Assembly (NCBI GenBank): GCA_018242445.1
Contig: JAFEBW010000009.1
Span: forward strand, 1-64,000
DNA: 64,000 nucleotides
Direction: 5' to 3'
Source of the DNA: Pseudomonadota bacterium
GTDB lineage: Bacteria; Pseudomonadota; Gammaproteobacteria; Xanthomonadales; Xanthomonadaceae
Each line of letters begins with the position of its first letter. Positions within the stretch are counted from its first letter, which is position 1. A program made the position numbers and the translations under genes. This document shows positions 41,453-51,065 of this stretch, piece by piece. Below the pieces are notes generated by a model. It saw nothing but the letters and a program-made list of their open reading frames with translations. It made no database searches and was not told the origin of the DNA.

Positions 41453-41570
41453 GCGAGCGGATTCGGTCGGGCCTTGAAGGCTACCGAAGGCACCCCCATT
41501 GAACCTGAGCGCGGGGCGCCGCGAGGTTTTCGGCGTCCCATGAATGGGACACAACAGCCCGAAAGGGCGG

Positions 41571-41597
41571 TTAGCACTCCATCGATGAGACTGCTAA
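41571..41597. promoter_or_regulatory. CIRCE-like HrcA operator and promoter of rpoH
   Basis: TTAGCACTC-N9-GACTGCTAA differs from the CIRCE consensus (TTAGCACTC-N9-GAGTGCTAA) at one base. The same sequence holds a sigma-70-like promoter: TTAGCA, 18 bases, then TAAAAT (41595-41600). The calculated transcript start falls at about 41607-41608, at the ATG. Further upstream are the inverted repeat GTCCCAT/ATGGGAC (41535-41550) and a GCCC-GAAA-GGGC hairpin (41557-41568). Confidence 0.65.
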
Positions 41598-41607
41598 AAT
41601 GCTCGCC

Positions 41608-42504
<897 letters not shown>

Positions 42505-42629
42505 AGCCCGCCGGTTCGTGACGAGGGCTCATCGGTTCGAGATGAGCTGGTTGAACCACGAACTACGGCAAATTGGAACATCGCAACGGCCCGGGCAACC
42601 GGGCTGTTTGCGCTGGTGCGTTGCCGCCG

Positions 42630-42680
42630 ACCGAAAATTGACCCACTTTCGAGCGATCTGCCGATTGAAAATTGACCCGG
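42630..42680 (+). mobile_element. IS21-family left-end repeats
   Basis: Two copies of GAAAATTGACCC (about 42633-42644 and 42666-42677), spaced 33 bases, precede the istA fragment. IS21-type elements carry such multiple repeats in the terminal region that bind the transposase. The outermost end could not be fixed. Confidence 0.6.
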
Positions 42681-42734
42681 GTGTTCAACCTACCCTGCCG
42701 CTTTCGACGCGGCGGGGAACACGAGGTGATCACC

Positions 42735-42974
42735 ATGTTCATGATTGGCAAGATCAGGCGGATGCATTGGCGTGACGGGATGTCGGTGCGGGAGATCGTG
42801 CGGCGGACGGGCTTGTCGCGCAACACGGTGCGGACGTGGCTGCGGGCGTCGGCGCAGCAGGAGCCGCGGTATCGGCGGAAGGGTCAGCCGGGGAAGCTGA
42901 CGCCGTTCCACGCGGTGTTGGTACAGGCGTTGAAGGCCGATGCGTTGCGACCAGCCCAATCCTTGAACATGTAG
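42735..42974 (+). pseudogene. istA: IS21-type transposase IstA, N-terminal fragment
   Basis: ATG 42735 opens 79 codons. The first about 70 (MFMIGKIRRMHWRDGMSVRE, then IVRRTGLSRNTVRTWLRA, EPRYRRKGQPGKLTP and FHAVLVQALKADA) form the N-terminal helix-turn-helix of IS21 IstA. After about 42945 the sequence leaves the family and ends at TAG 42972, just inside the relB operator. The integrase core and the IstB helper ATPase are absent, so the element is dead. It marks the left end of a small accessory island. Confidence 0.85.
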
Positions 42975-42990
42975 CTCCAATGAGCTACAT
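42969..42990. promoter_or_regulatory. Palindromic operator of the relB-yafQ pair
   Basis: Perfect 9-base arms ATGTAGCTC and GAGCTACAT with a 4-base centre CAAT, 28 bases before the relB ATG. The position fits antitoxin autoregulation; it overlaps the end of the istA fragment. Confidence 0.65.
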
Positions 42991-43017
42991 TGTGTGTCTT
43001 TCCATCGGAGTACGAAC

Positions 43018-43278
43018 ATGGCCGCAACCGCCTTCGTCCGCGCGCGCATCGACGAGAACCTGAAGGACCAGGCCACGAAAATCCTGGCCGCGATGGGCCT
43101 GACCGTCTCCGATTTCGTGCGCATCGGCCTGACCAAGGTGGTGCACGAGCGCGGGCTGCCGTTCGAGATGCGGGTGCCCAACAAGCTGACGGCGGAGACG
43201 CTGGCGAAAAGCGAGCGCGGGGAGGATCTGCATCGATTCGACAGCGCCGAAGCCATGTTCAAGGATCTGGACATCTGA
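43018..43278 (+). CDS. dinJ: RelB/DinJ-family antitoxin
   Basis: The 86-residue product has an N-terminal ribbon-helix-helix (MAATAFVRARIDENLKDQAT; ILAAMGLTVSDFVRIGLTKV) with the FRARID-like strand and the SDFVRIGLT helix of DinJ. The C-terminal part (PNKLTAETLAKSERGEDLHR, then FDSAEAMFKDLDI) should wrap the toxin. ATG 43018 follows GGAGTACGAAC. Its stop codon overlaps the toxin ATG by one base (TGATG), giving translational coupling. It lies on the island between the IS21 fragment and yjjJ. Confidence 0.93.
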   Translation: MAATAFVRARIDENLKDQATKILAAMGLTVSDFVRIGLTKVVHERGLPFEMRVPNKLTAETLAKSERGEDLHRFDSAEAMFKDLDI

Positions 43279-43550
43279 TGCGCATTCCCGTTTATTCGGG
43301 GCAGTTCAAGCGCGACGTGCGTGCCGTTGGAAAGCGCGGCAAGGACATGGACAAGTTGCGAGCACTGATGGCGTTGCTCATCGAGGCCAAGCCCTTGCCT
43401 GCAAGCTGTCTCGATCATCCCCTGAAGGGGGCATGGCGCAGCTTTCGCGACGCACACGTCGAATCCGATTGGCTGCTGATCTACAAGGTCGATGGAAACA
43501 CGGTGCGTTTCGAACGCACGGGACGACATACCGATTTGTTCAACGAATGA
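43278..43550 (+). CDS. yafQ: YafQ-family mRNA interferase toxin
   Basis: Ribosome-associated endoribonuclease. The 90-residue product aligns over its length with E. coli YafQ (92): VYSGQFKRDV, GKDMDKLRALMALL, DHPLKGAWRSFRDAHVESDW, LLIYKVDGNTVRFERTGRHT. The catalytic residues reported for YafQ (H50, H63, D67, H87) correspond to H47, H60, D64 and H84 here, so it should be active. It is translated from an ATG overlapping the antitoxin stop. Confidence 0.95.
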   Translation: MRIPVYSGQFKRDVRAVGKRGKDMDKLRALMALLIEAKPLPASCLDHPLKGAWRSFRDAHVESDWLLIYKVDGNTVRFERTGRHTDLFNE

Positions 43551-43566
43551 CGGTTTTCTTGAGCCT

Positions 43567-44946
43567 TCACGCGCGTTCGACAGCCTCTTCCACCGCCACC
43601 AACGCCCGCTGTGCAATCGTGGCGAAATCCGCGTTGATGCTGCGTGTGCGCGCCACTTCACGCCAGAACACGAGCGCGATCGTCGCCGCCTGCAACCAGT
43701 CGTCGCGGCATTCCGGTGGCGGCGGCACGACCGTCAAGTCGTGCGCCAGCACTTCGCCGCCGGCGGTGGGGCGGAAGGCCATCGGCAGCATGTCGTAGGC
43801 CGGCGCGAGCGTCGGTACGCGGATGTCGGCGGCGTCGAGGAGCAAGCCGGCGTTGCCCAGGTGCATGTCGGTGTTGCCAATCAACGTGCCGAACCACGAG
43901 AGCAGGCGCAGGTGGCGGGCATTGTCGGCATCCAGCCAGCCATCGCGTTGCAAGGTCGCGGCATAGCGCCACCATTCGAGGCGGCCATTACCGTGGAAGG
44001 CGGTATCCACTGCGGCGAGGCTGACGAAGCCGCGCCGGCCGAGTACGGGCGTGCGGTCGAAGCGGGTGGCTTCGAGAAACACGCGGTCATCGGCGATGAC
44101 GAGGTTCGTGTGTGCGGCATGCACGTCATGTGCCCGCAGGATGACGGCCGCGATGTGCTCGGCACGCAGCAGGTCGGCCCATCGCCGGCCAGCGGCGCTG
44201 TCGTCGCGCGGGCTGAATTTGACGATCACCGGGCGCAAGCCATCGCCATCGCGCAGGGTGATGGCGAACTTGGGTTGCTCGCCGCCGGCCGATGAGCCGA
44301 CTGCTTCGCCACGCAGGGCGGCTTCGGCCAGCGCCGGATAGTGTGTCTTGCGTCGCTTGGCTGCGATGCAGTCGGTGGGTGCGGCGATGGCTTGTTGGGC
44401 GCGCTGCAGGGCCGCTTCGCCCAGCACGAAATCGCCCGGTCGATTTTCACTATGCCGCAGCAGTGCCAGCAACACATCATCGACACGCCAGCGCAGCAGA
44501 TCGGCCGGCGCGCCGATGCCGGCGGCAATGCGCCGGGCAAAGGCGCGACCGAGGAAGCCTTGCGGGCGCTGGTCGTCGAGGAACCACGGCAGACCGGGGT
44601 ACAGGCCGTCGGCAAAGATCCCGCGCGACGGCGATGGATCGAATGCAGGTGGTTCCAGCAGGAAACGCTCGCCGTGCAGAGCCGACAATGCGCCGACGCG
44701 ATGCGCCCGGCCTGCCGGATCGATGCGGTACAGCGGCCAGCGTCCGCCGTCGCGGCCGATCTGCCGTGCCAGCGCATAGCGGCTCGCGCGCGCGCGACCG
44801 ATCCGCACGACCTGCGATCCACCTGCGGCCAGCAACCGCGAGACGGTCGGTTGACTGATGCCAAGGTGCTTGGCGATGGCGTGCGCTGTCAGCTCGCCAT
44901 CGCGGCGCAGCAGGTTTTCCAGTTGCTGGAAGCGGCGCTCGTTCAT
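43567..44946 (-). CDS. yjjJ: HipA-family kinase YjjJ (HipH-like) with N-terminal HTH
   Basis: A 459-residue protein with a winged-helix/HTH at about residues 1-58 (LTAHAIAKHLGISQPTVSRL) and a HipA-type Ser/Thr kinase domain. The phosphate loop SSAGGEQPKFAI (218-229), lysine in VIVKFSP (240-246), catalytic loop GNTDMHLGN (357-365) and metal site AYDML (383-387) are all present. YjjJ-type proteins merge a DNA-binding part with the kinase and have no separate HipB; none is adjacent here. E. coli YjjJ has been reported as toxic. It converges with yafQ, with 16 bases between stops. Upstream is an unusually AT-rich 300 bp. Confidence 0.88.
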   Translation of the reverse strand: MNERRFQQLENLLRRDGELTAHAIAKHLGISQPTVSRLLAAGGSQVVRIGRARASRYALARQIGRDGGRWPLYRIDPAGRAHRVGALSALHGERFLLEPPAFDPSPSRGIFADGLYPGLPWFLDDQRPQGFLGRAFARRIAAGIGAPADLLRWRVDDVLLALLRHSENRPGDFVLGEAALQRAQQAIAAPTDCIAAKRRKTHYPALAEAALRGEAVGSSAGGEQPKFAITLRDGDGLRPVIVKFSPRDDSAAGRRWADLLRAEHIAAVILRAHDVHAAHTNLVIADDRVFLEATRFDRTPVLGRRGFVSLAAVDTAFHGNGRLEWWRYAATLQRDGWLDADNARHLRLLSWFGTLIGNTDMHLGNAGLLLDAADIRVPTLAPAYDMLPMAFRPTAGGEVLAHDLTVVPPPPECRDDWLQAATIALVFWREVARTRSINADFATIAQRALVAVEEAVERA

Positions 44947-45278
44947 GACCGTAATGAATAGATAAACGCATGGATACTTCCATATTTTATGTTCCTATTC
45001 AATTCACTACATACATCCATGAAATCAATCTGAATTGATCCAACGCATCAAGGCCGCAGCTTGCCATCGACTCATCGAAGACGCTCGGTTCAGAAATCGG
45101 TAGCTCGCTTTCCCATACGACACCCTTGACTGTGTCACTGTGAGGGTTTCGTGCTTTGCCGCCCTCGCGACGCAACGCCGCTGCGTTTCCCGCATGAATC
45201 GATGGCCCACCGCGCACCCTGATTTGCGCGCCCGCCGCCCTCCATTCACTATCGGGCTTCGTACATCGGAGCAAGCCG
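44947..45278. other. AT-rich gene-free gap upstream of yjjJ and ybaL
   Basis: The 332-bp divergent gap is clearly richer in A+T than its surroundings between about 44950 and 45060. It should contain the promoters of yjjJ (leftward) and ybaL (rightward). Short open frames here show no recognisable protein; a leftward frame spanning the gap ends in PSVFDESMASCGLDALDQFR but has no homology I know. The composition suggests imported DNA. Confidence 0.5.
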
Positions 45279-47000
45279 ATGCACCACCCGACCTCCCTGA
45301 TCGCCATCCTCAGCGCCGGCTTCGTGCTCGCCTTCGTGCTCGGCATGGCCGCGCAGAAGCTGCGGCTGTCGCCCCTGGTGGGTTACCTCGTGGCTGGCAT
45401 CATCGCCGGGCCGTTCACGCCCGGCTTCGTCGCCGACCAGACGCTGGCACCGCAACTGGCCGAGATCGGCGTGATCTTGCTGATGTTCGGCGTCGGCCTG
45501 CATTTTTCGCTGGCCGACCTGGTCGCGGTCAAGCGCTACGCGATCCCCGGCGCGCTCGGACAGATCCTCGCCACGACCCTGATCGGCACCGCGCTGGCGC
45601 ACGTCATCGGCTGGCCGCTGGCGCAGGGCGCGGTGTTCGGGTTGGCGCTGTCGGTGGCGAGCACCGTGGTGGTGTTGCGCGCGCTGGAGGATCGGCGCCT
45701 GCTCGACACCCAGCGCGGGCGCATCGCCATCGGCTGGCTGGTGGTGGAGGACCTGGCGATGGTGCTGGTGCTGGTGCTGCTGCCGGCGCTGGCCGGGGCA
45801 CTCGGCGCCGATCCGGCAGCGGGCTCGCGCGATGCGTGGCAGATCCTCGGCGCGCTCGGCGGCACCTTGCTCAAGGTCGGCGCCTTCGTGGCGATGATGT
45901 TGGTCGTCGGCCGCCGCGCCATTCCGTGGGTGCTGGAGAAGGTGGCCGGCACCGGCCAGCGCGAATTGTTCACCCTCGCCGTGCTGGCGATCGCGCTGGG
46001 GGTGGCCTTCGGCTCGGCCAAGCTGTTCGACGTGTCCTTCGCGCTGGGCGCGTTCTTCGCCGGCATGCTGCTCAACGAGTCCGAGCTCAGCCACAAGGCC
46101 GCCGCCGACTCGCTGCCCTTGCGCGACGCTTTTGCCGTGCTGTTCTTCGTCTCGGTGGGCATGCTGTTCGACCCCGGCATCCTGCTCGCGCATCCGTGGC
46201 GGGTGCTGGCCACCTTCGCCGTGGTGACCTGCGGCAACGCGCTGGTGGCGCTGAGCCTGGTGCGGCTGATGCGCCTGCCCAGACTCACCGCGCTCACGCT
46301 GGCGGTGAGCCTGGCGCAGATCGGCGAGTTTTCCTTCATCCTCGCCTCGCTGGGCGTGGACTTGCACCTGCTCGACGACGAAGCGCGCGACCTGATCCTC
46401 GCCGCCGCGCTGATGTCGATCATCGCCAATCCCTTCGCGTTCGCGTGGCTGGATCGCCAGCAAGCCCGCCACGAAGCCAACGAAGCCAACATCGCCCGCG
46501 ATGCCGCGCAGGCTGCCGAGGCGGTAGTGGACAGCCAATTCCAGATTCCTGCCGACACCCACGGGCATGCCATCGTGATCGGCTACGGCCGCGTCGGCCA
46601 GCAACTCGCGGCCCTGCTGCACGAGCGCAAGGTGCCGGTGGTGGTGATCGAGGACGATGCCGACAAGGTCGCGCGGGCGCGCGCGGACGGTTTTCCCACC
46701 GTGCGCGGCAACGTGGCCGCCGAGCGCGTGCTGGAGGAAGCGCGTCCGCAACATGCGTGCATGGCGGTGTTCGCGATCCCGCGCACGCTCGAAGCCGGCG
46801 TGGCCATCGCCCGCCTGAAGGCCGAGCTCAACCCGGGGATCGGCGTGCTCGCGCGCGCGCACAGCGAGGCCGAAGTGCGCCACCTGCTCGAACACGGCGC
46901 CGACGGCACCGTGCTGGCCGAGCGCGAGCTGGCCTATTCGCTGGCCGAGATGGTGATGTCCACCCCGCCGTACCGGGCGCTGCGGGCGGCGGCTGGATAA
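45279..47000 (+). CDS. ybaL: YbaL-family cation:proton antiporter (CPA2) with TrkA-N domain
   Basis: The 573-residue inner-membrane protein has about 12 hydrophobic segments, GYLVAGIIAGPFTPGF near the N-terminus, FGVGLHFS, a WLVVEDLAMVLVLVLLP segment and QIGEFSFILASLG. The Rossmann domain, VIGYGRVGQQLAALL, begins near residue 430. YbaL differs from KefB/C by the LHFS and QIGEFSF motifs seen here. The function, K+ or Na+/H+ exchange, is inferred from family. ATG 45279 follows GGAGCAAGCCG. Confidence 0.9.
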   Translation: MHHPTSLIAILSAGFVLAFVLGMAAQKLRLSPLVGYLVAGIIAGPFTPGFVADQTLAPQLAEIGVILLMFGVGLHFSLADLVAVKRYAIPGALGQILATTLIGTALAHVIGWPLAQGAVFGLALSVASTVVVLRALEDRRLLDTQRGRIAIGWLVVEDLAMVLVLVLLPALAGALGADPAAGSRDAWQILGALGGTLLKVGAFVAMMLVVGRRAIPWVLEKVAGTGQRELFTLAVLAIALGVAFGSAKLFDVSFALGAFFAGMLLNESELSHKAAADSLPLRDAFAVLFFVSVGMLFDPGILLAHPWRVLATFAVVTCGNALVALSLVRLMRLPRLTALTLAVSLAQIGEFSFILASLGVDLHLLDDEARDLILAAALMSIIANPFAFAWLDRQQARHEANEANIARDAAQAAEAVVDSQFQIPADTHGHAIVIGYGRVGQQLAALLHERKVPVVVIEDDADKVARARADGFPTVRGNVAAERVLEEARPQHACMAVFAIPRTLEAGVAIARLKAELNPGIGVLARAHSEAEVRHLLEHGADGTVLAERELAYSLAEMVMSTPPYRALRAAAG

Positions 47001-47057
47001 CGTGGTCGATTCTGATGCGCGCCATCGTTGTGCCGGTGGATTGCGACACCAGCCAAA

Positions 47058-47094
47058 CCAACCCCTCCCCAACCCTCCCCTGCTACGCAAGGGA
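47058..47094. repeat. CCTCCCC...AAGGGAGG palindromic repeat after ybaL
   Basis: AACCCCTCCCCAACCCTCCC precedes CTGCTACGCAAGGGAGGGAG. It belongs to the same CCCTCCC/GGGAGGG class as the copies at 50019-50058 and inside pgeF, in the 174-bp gap between the convergent ybaL and clpB. Confidence 0.65.
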
Positions 47095-47174
47095 GGGAGA
47101 CAGGCACCAGCGCAAGTTCGCGCGGATGCGGGATTGGTCTCTCTCCCTCGCTGCGAAAGGACGGGAGACCAGTC

Positions 47175-49766
47175 TCAACCCTTGCGGAACACCAGCGCAC
47201 CGCCCTGCGCGTCCACGGTCACCAGATCGCCCGCGCCGAACTCGCCGGCGAGGATGCGCTGCGCCAGCGGGTTTTCCAGTTGCTGCTGGATCGCGCGCTT
47301 GAGGGGCCGTGCGCCATAGACCGGATCGAAGCCGGCGTTGCCGAGCAGGGCCAGCGCCTTGTCGGTGATCTGCAGGCCGATCTGGCGCTCGGCCAGGCGT
47401 TTGCCGAGGTAAGCGGTCTGGAAGCGCGCGATCTGCTGGATCTGCTGCTTGTCCAGCGGATGGAAGACCACGATCTCATCGAGGCGGTTGATGAACTCGG
47501 GGCGGAAATGCGACTGCACCTCGGCCATCACCGCGGCCTTCATCTGCGTGTAGGCCTGGGCCTCGTCGCCACCACCGCCGGCCATCTCCTGGATCACGTG
47601 CGAGCCCAGGTTCGATGTCATCACGATCACCGTGTTGCGGAAGTCCACGGTGCGGCCCTGGCCGTCGGTGAGGCGGCCATCGTCGAGCGCCTGCAGCAGC
47701 ACGTTGAACACGTCCGGGTGCGCCTTCTCGACCTCGTCGAGCAGGATCACGCTGTACGGGCGCCGGCGCACGGCCTCGGTGAGGTAGCCGCCTTCCTCGT
47801 AGCCGACGTAGCCCGGGGGCGCACCGATCAGGCGCGCGACGGAGTGCTTCTCCATGAACTCGCTCATGTCGATGCGCACCATCGCCTCGGACGAATCGAA
47901 CAGGAAATCGGCGAGCGCCTTGCACAGCTCGGTCTTGCCCACGCCGGTGGGCCCGAGGAACAGGAAGGAGCCGGTCGGGCGATTGGGATCGGACAGGCCC
48001 GCGCGCGAGCGGCGGATCGCATCGCTCACCGCCTTCACCGCCTCGTCCTGACCGACGACACGTGCATGAAGAGCAGCTTCCATCTTCAGCAATTTCTCGC
48101 GCTCGCCTTCGAGCATCTTGCTGACCGGGATGCCGGTCCAGCGGCTGACGACCTGCGCGATCTCCTCGGCGGTGACTTTGTCTTGCAGCAAGGTGAAACC
48201 TTTCGTCTCGGCTTCCTGCGCGGCCTTGAGCTGCTTTTCCAGCGCCGGCAGCTTGCCGTACTGGATCTCGCTCATCTTCGCGAAATCCTGCCGGCGTTGC
48301 GCGGCTTCCAGATCCAGCCGCGCGGCCTCGATCTGTTCCTTGATTTTGGTCGCGCCCTGCAAGGTGGCCTTCTCGGCCTTCCACACTTCTTCCAGGTCGT
48401 TGAACTTGCGTTCGAGCGTGGCGATTTCGGATTCGAGATCGGCCAGGCGCTGCCTGGACTCCTTGTCCTTCTCCTTCTTCAGCGCCTCGCGCTGGATCTT
48501 GAGCTGGATCAGGCGCCGCTCCATGCGATCCATTTCTTCGGGTTTCGAGTCGATCTCCATGCGGATGCGCGAGGCCGCCTCGTCCATCAGGTCGATGGCC
48601 TTGTCGGGCAACTGGCGGTCGGCGATGTAGCGGTTGGACAAGGTCGCGGCGGCGACGATCGCCGGGTCGGTGATCTCCACGCCGTGGTGCACCGCGTAGC
48701 GTTCCTTCAATCCACGCAGGATCGCGATGGTGTCCTCCACGCTCGGCTCACCGACGAACACTTTCTGGAAGCGGCGCTCCAGTGCGGCATCCTTCTCGAC
48801 GTACTTGCGGTACTCGTCCAGCGTGGTCGCGCCGATGCAGTGCAGTTCGCCGCGCGCCAGCGCCGGTTTGAGCATGTTGCCGGCGTCCATCGAGCCCTCG
48901 GCCTTGCCCGCGCCGACCATCGTGTGCAACTCGTCGATGAACAGGATGACGTTGCCTTCCTGCTTGGCGAGGTCGTTCAACACGGCTTTCAGGCGCTCCT
49001 CGAACTCGCCGCGGAACTTCGCCCCGGCGATCAGCGCGCCCATGTCCAGCGACAGCACGCGCTTGTTGCGCAGGCCCTCGGGCACCTCGCCGTTGACGAT
49101 GCGCTGGGCCAATCCTTCGACGATGGCGGTCTTGCCCACACCCGGCTCGCCGATCAGCACCGGGTTGTTCTTGGTGCGCCGCTGCAATACTTGAATGGTG
49201 CGGCGGATTTCCTCGTCGCGGCCGACCACCGGGTCGAGCTTGCCGCTCTCGGCGCGCGCGGTCAGGTCGATGCAGTATTTCTCCAGCGCCTGCCGCGCTT
49301 CCTCGGCGGTCGCCTCGTTGACGTTCTGCCCGCCACGCAGTTTGCCGATCGCCGCTTCGAGTTTTGCCTTGTCCGCGCCGGCCGCACGCAGCAATTTGCC
49401 AGTCTCGCCCTTGTCCTCGGCCGCGGCGAGCACGAACAATTCGGTGGCGATGAAGCCGTCGCCGCGCTGCTGCGCGAGTTTGTCGGCGAGGTTGAGCTGG
49501 CGCGACAGATCGTTGGAGACGTTGACGTTGCCTTCCTGCCCGGCCACGGTCGGCAGGCGGTCGAGCGCCTCGCCCAGGCGCGCGCGCAGCGTGGCGACAT
49601 CCACGCCAGCCTGCGCCAGCAGTGGCTTGGTGCTGCCGCCTTGCTGGTCGAGCAGGGCGACCAACAGGTGCGCCGGCTCGATGAGGTTGTGGTCGCGCCC
49701 GACCGCAAGCGATTGCGCGTCGGCGAGGGCTTGCTGGAAGCGGGAGGTCAATTTATCCATGCGCAT
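47175..49766 (-). CDS. clpB: Disaggregase chaperone ClpB
   Basis: Hsp104-type hexameric ATPase that frees aggregated proteins with DnaK. The 863-residue product has the N-domain ([20 protein letters not shown]), Walker [19 protein letters not shown], the long coiled-coil M-domain (about 410-530: [20 protein letters not shown]), second Walker [16 protein letters not shown] and the Arg-finger region. ATG 49766 has GAGGT 7 bases upstream. It is a standard sigma-32 target and rpoH lies 7 kb away; I could not identify a clear sigma-32 promoter in the 328-bp gap upstream (49767-50094). Confidence 0.97.
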   Translation of the reverse strand: MRMDKLTSRFQQALADAQSLAVGRDHNLIEPAHLLVALLDQQGGSTKPLLAQAGVDVATLRARLGEALDRLPTVAGQEGNVNVSNDLSRQLNLADKLAQQRGDGFIATELFVLAAAEDKGETGKLLRAAGADKAKLEAAIGKLRGGQNVNEATAEEARQALEKYCIDLTARAESGKLDPVVGRDEEIRRTIQVLQRRTKNNPVLIGEPGVGKTAIVEGLAQRIVNGEVPEGLRNKRVLSLDMGALIAGAKFRGEFEERLKAVLNDLAKQEGNVILFIDELHTMVGAGKAEGSMDAGNMLKPALARGELHCIGATTLDEYRKYVEKDAALERRFQKVFVGEPSVEDTIAILRGLKERYAVHHGVEITDPAIVAAATLSNRYIADRQLPDKAIDLMDEAASRIRMEIDSKPEEMDRMERRLIQLKIQREALKKEKDKESRQRLADLESEIATLERKFNDLEEVWKAEKATLQGATKIKEQIEAARLDLEAAQRRQDFAKMSEIQYGKLPALEKQLKAAQEAETKGFTLLQDKVTAEEIAQVVSRWTGIPVSKMLEGEREKLLKMEAALHARVVGQDEAVKAVSDAIRRSRAGLSDPNRPTGSFLFLGPTGVGKTELCKALADFLFDSSEAMVRIDMSEFMEKHSVARLIGAPPGYVGYEEGGYLTEAVRRRPYSVILLDEVEKAHPDVFNVLLQALDDGRLTDGQGRTVDFRNTVIVMTSNLGSHVIQEMAGGGGDEAQAYTQMKAAVMAEVQSHFRPEFINRLDEIVVFHPLDKQQIQQIARFQTAYLGKRLAERQIGLQITDKALALLGNAGFDPVYGARPLKRAIQQQLENPLAQRILAGEFGAGDLVTVDAQGGALVFRKG

Positions 49767-50018
49767 GACGTTTACCTCACAAATAGTGTCGGGGTGATCC
49801 ATCCATGGCGCAGCTTCCGTTCGACATCCTGTCGAACCCGAAACCGATCCGCGCGATGGGCATCGCGCAAGCGGATCGGTTCCGACCATGCGCATGATGG
49901 CGACTCCGGAATGTGGAAGGCCCAGCGACGGAAGCGCCGACCAATGTCCTGCAGATGCGGTCGAGGTGCCGCTGAATCAAGCGCATAGGCCGTGCGGAAC
50001 GACACACCAAGAAGCGCA

Positions 50019-50058
50019 ACCCCACCCCAACCCTCCCCTTCGATAAAGGGGAGGGAGT
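50019..50058. repeat. CCACCCCAACCCTCCCCTTCG-class repeat in the clpB-pgeF gap
   Basis: CCCCACCCCAACCCTCCCCT is followed by TCGATAAAGGGGAGGGAG, giving a CCCTCCCCTT/AAGGGGAGGG hairpin. The same words make up part of the pgeF insertion. The gap 49767-50094 contains no gene; 49770-50000 may hold the clpB promoter. Confidence 0.7.
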
Positions 50059-50094
50059 GGTCATCGGTGCCGAGGGTGCGCCTGCCTCCGGGCG

Positions 50095-51063
50095 TCAACG
50101 TTCGCGGTGCTCAAGCCAAATCAAGCTCGCCATGCGCCCGGTCGCGCCTTCGCGGCGATAGGAATAAAAGCGCCGCGTGTCGGTGAGGGTGCACAGGCCG
50201 CCGCCGTACACGCGCGCCACGCCTGCATGCGCCAGCCGCAGCCGCGCCAGCGCGTACAGGTCGCACAGCCAATGGCCGGGGCGGGTGGCGACGAAAGCGT
50301 TGGCGGCAGCGGGATCGGCATCGACGAAAGCCGCACGCACCTCCTCGCCGACCTCGTAGGCCTGCGCGCCGGCGGCAGGGCCCAGCCATGCCAGCAGGCG
50401 CTCGGGCGGCGTGCGCATCGCGGCGACGGTGTTTTCCAGCACGCCGGCGCTCAGCCCGCGCCAACCTGCGTGCGCGGCGCCGGTTTCATCGCCGGCATCG
50501 CTGCAGAACAGCACCGGCAGGCAGTCGGCGGTGAGGATGGCGAGCACGACACCGGGGTTGGAGGTGATGGCGGCGTCGGCGGATTCCTCTCCCTCCCTTT
50601 CGCCGCAGGCGAAGGGGAGGGTTGGGGTGGGGTTGCACGCGCTCGCCGGTTCGATAACCCCCTCCCAGCCTCCCCCTTCGCTTCGCGAAAGGGGAGGAGA
50701 CAAACGCAAACCCTGCGTGCCATGCCCCTCCCAGCCTCCCCCTTCGCTACGCGCAAGGGGTGCAGACAAGCGCAGCACCCGCGTGCCATGCACCTGCCGC
50801 AGCCAGTGCGGCTCCGCGGGCAGGGCGAAGGCGCGCGCCAGCAGGCTGCGGTTGGCGCGCACCGTGGCCTCGTCCTCGCCGCTGCGCAGGCCGAGGTTGA
50901 AGGCATCGAAGGGTGGCCGCGAGTGGCCCGGCAGCAGGCGGGTGGTCGCCAGCGCCTGCACGCAGGGCGGCGCTGGCCAGGCGGGGCGCACGATGGCATC
51001 GCCCGCATCGCCATCCGCTGTCGGCACCAGCCAGGCAGGAAGGTCGATGGCATCGTCAACCAT
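50095..51063 (-). CDS. pgeF: PgeF/YfiH-type peptidoglycan editing factor with in-frame repeat insertion
   Basis: Copper/zinc-site enzyme of the DUF152 laccase-like family (PgeF of E. coli removes mis-incorporated L-Ser from cell-wall precursors). Metal-site residues are kept: H92 (RQVHGTRV), C181 (LTADCLPVLF) and the His in AAHAGWRGL. The product is 322 residues where about 240-260 is normal. The excess, about 100-160, contains a tandem 22-residue repeat (HGTRVLRLSAPLARSEGGGW and HGTQGLRLSPPLSRSEGGGW) and a NPTPTLPFACGEREGEE stretch encoded by CCCTCCC/GGGAGGG palindromes. The gene begins 2 bases after rluD. Confidence 0.9.
   Translation of the reverse strand: MVDDAIDLPAWLVPTADGDAGDAIVRPAWPAPPCVQALATTRLLPGHSRPPFDAFNLGLRSGEDEATVRANRSLLARAFALPAEPHWLRQVHGTRVLRLSAPLARSEGGGWEGHGTQGLRLSPPLSRSEGGGWEGVIEPASACNPTPTLPFACGEREGEESADAAITSNPGVVLAILTADCLPVLFCSDAGDETGAAHAGWRGLSAGVLENTVAAMRTPPERLLAWLGPAAGAQAYEVGEEVRAAFVDADPAAANAFVATRPGHWLCDLYALARLRLAHAGVARVYGGGLCTLTDTRRFYSYRREGATGRMASLIWLEHRER
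50584..50766 (-). repeat. Three palindromic repeat units inserted in pgeF
   Basis: Three TTCGC...GCGAA/GCGCAA-centred palindromes with CTCCC/GGGAG outer arms lie near 50593-50625, 50660-50700 and 50727-50762. The second and third are part of a 66-bp tandem duplication that includes the host sequence encoding HGT..LRL. The whole stretch lacks stops in the pgeF frame. It is the same class as the intergenic copies at 47058 and 50019. Confidence 0.85.
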
Positions 51064-51065
51064 CG

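Noticed and set aside
44999-45346. 115-codon leftward frame in the AT-rich gap
   Set aside because: It overlaps the ybaL start, has no ribosome site and no recognisable domain; it may be decayed sequence but cannot be supported.
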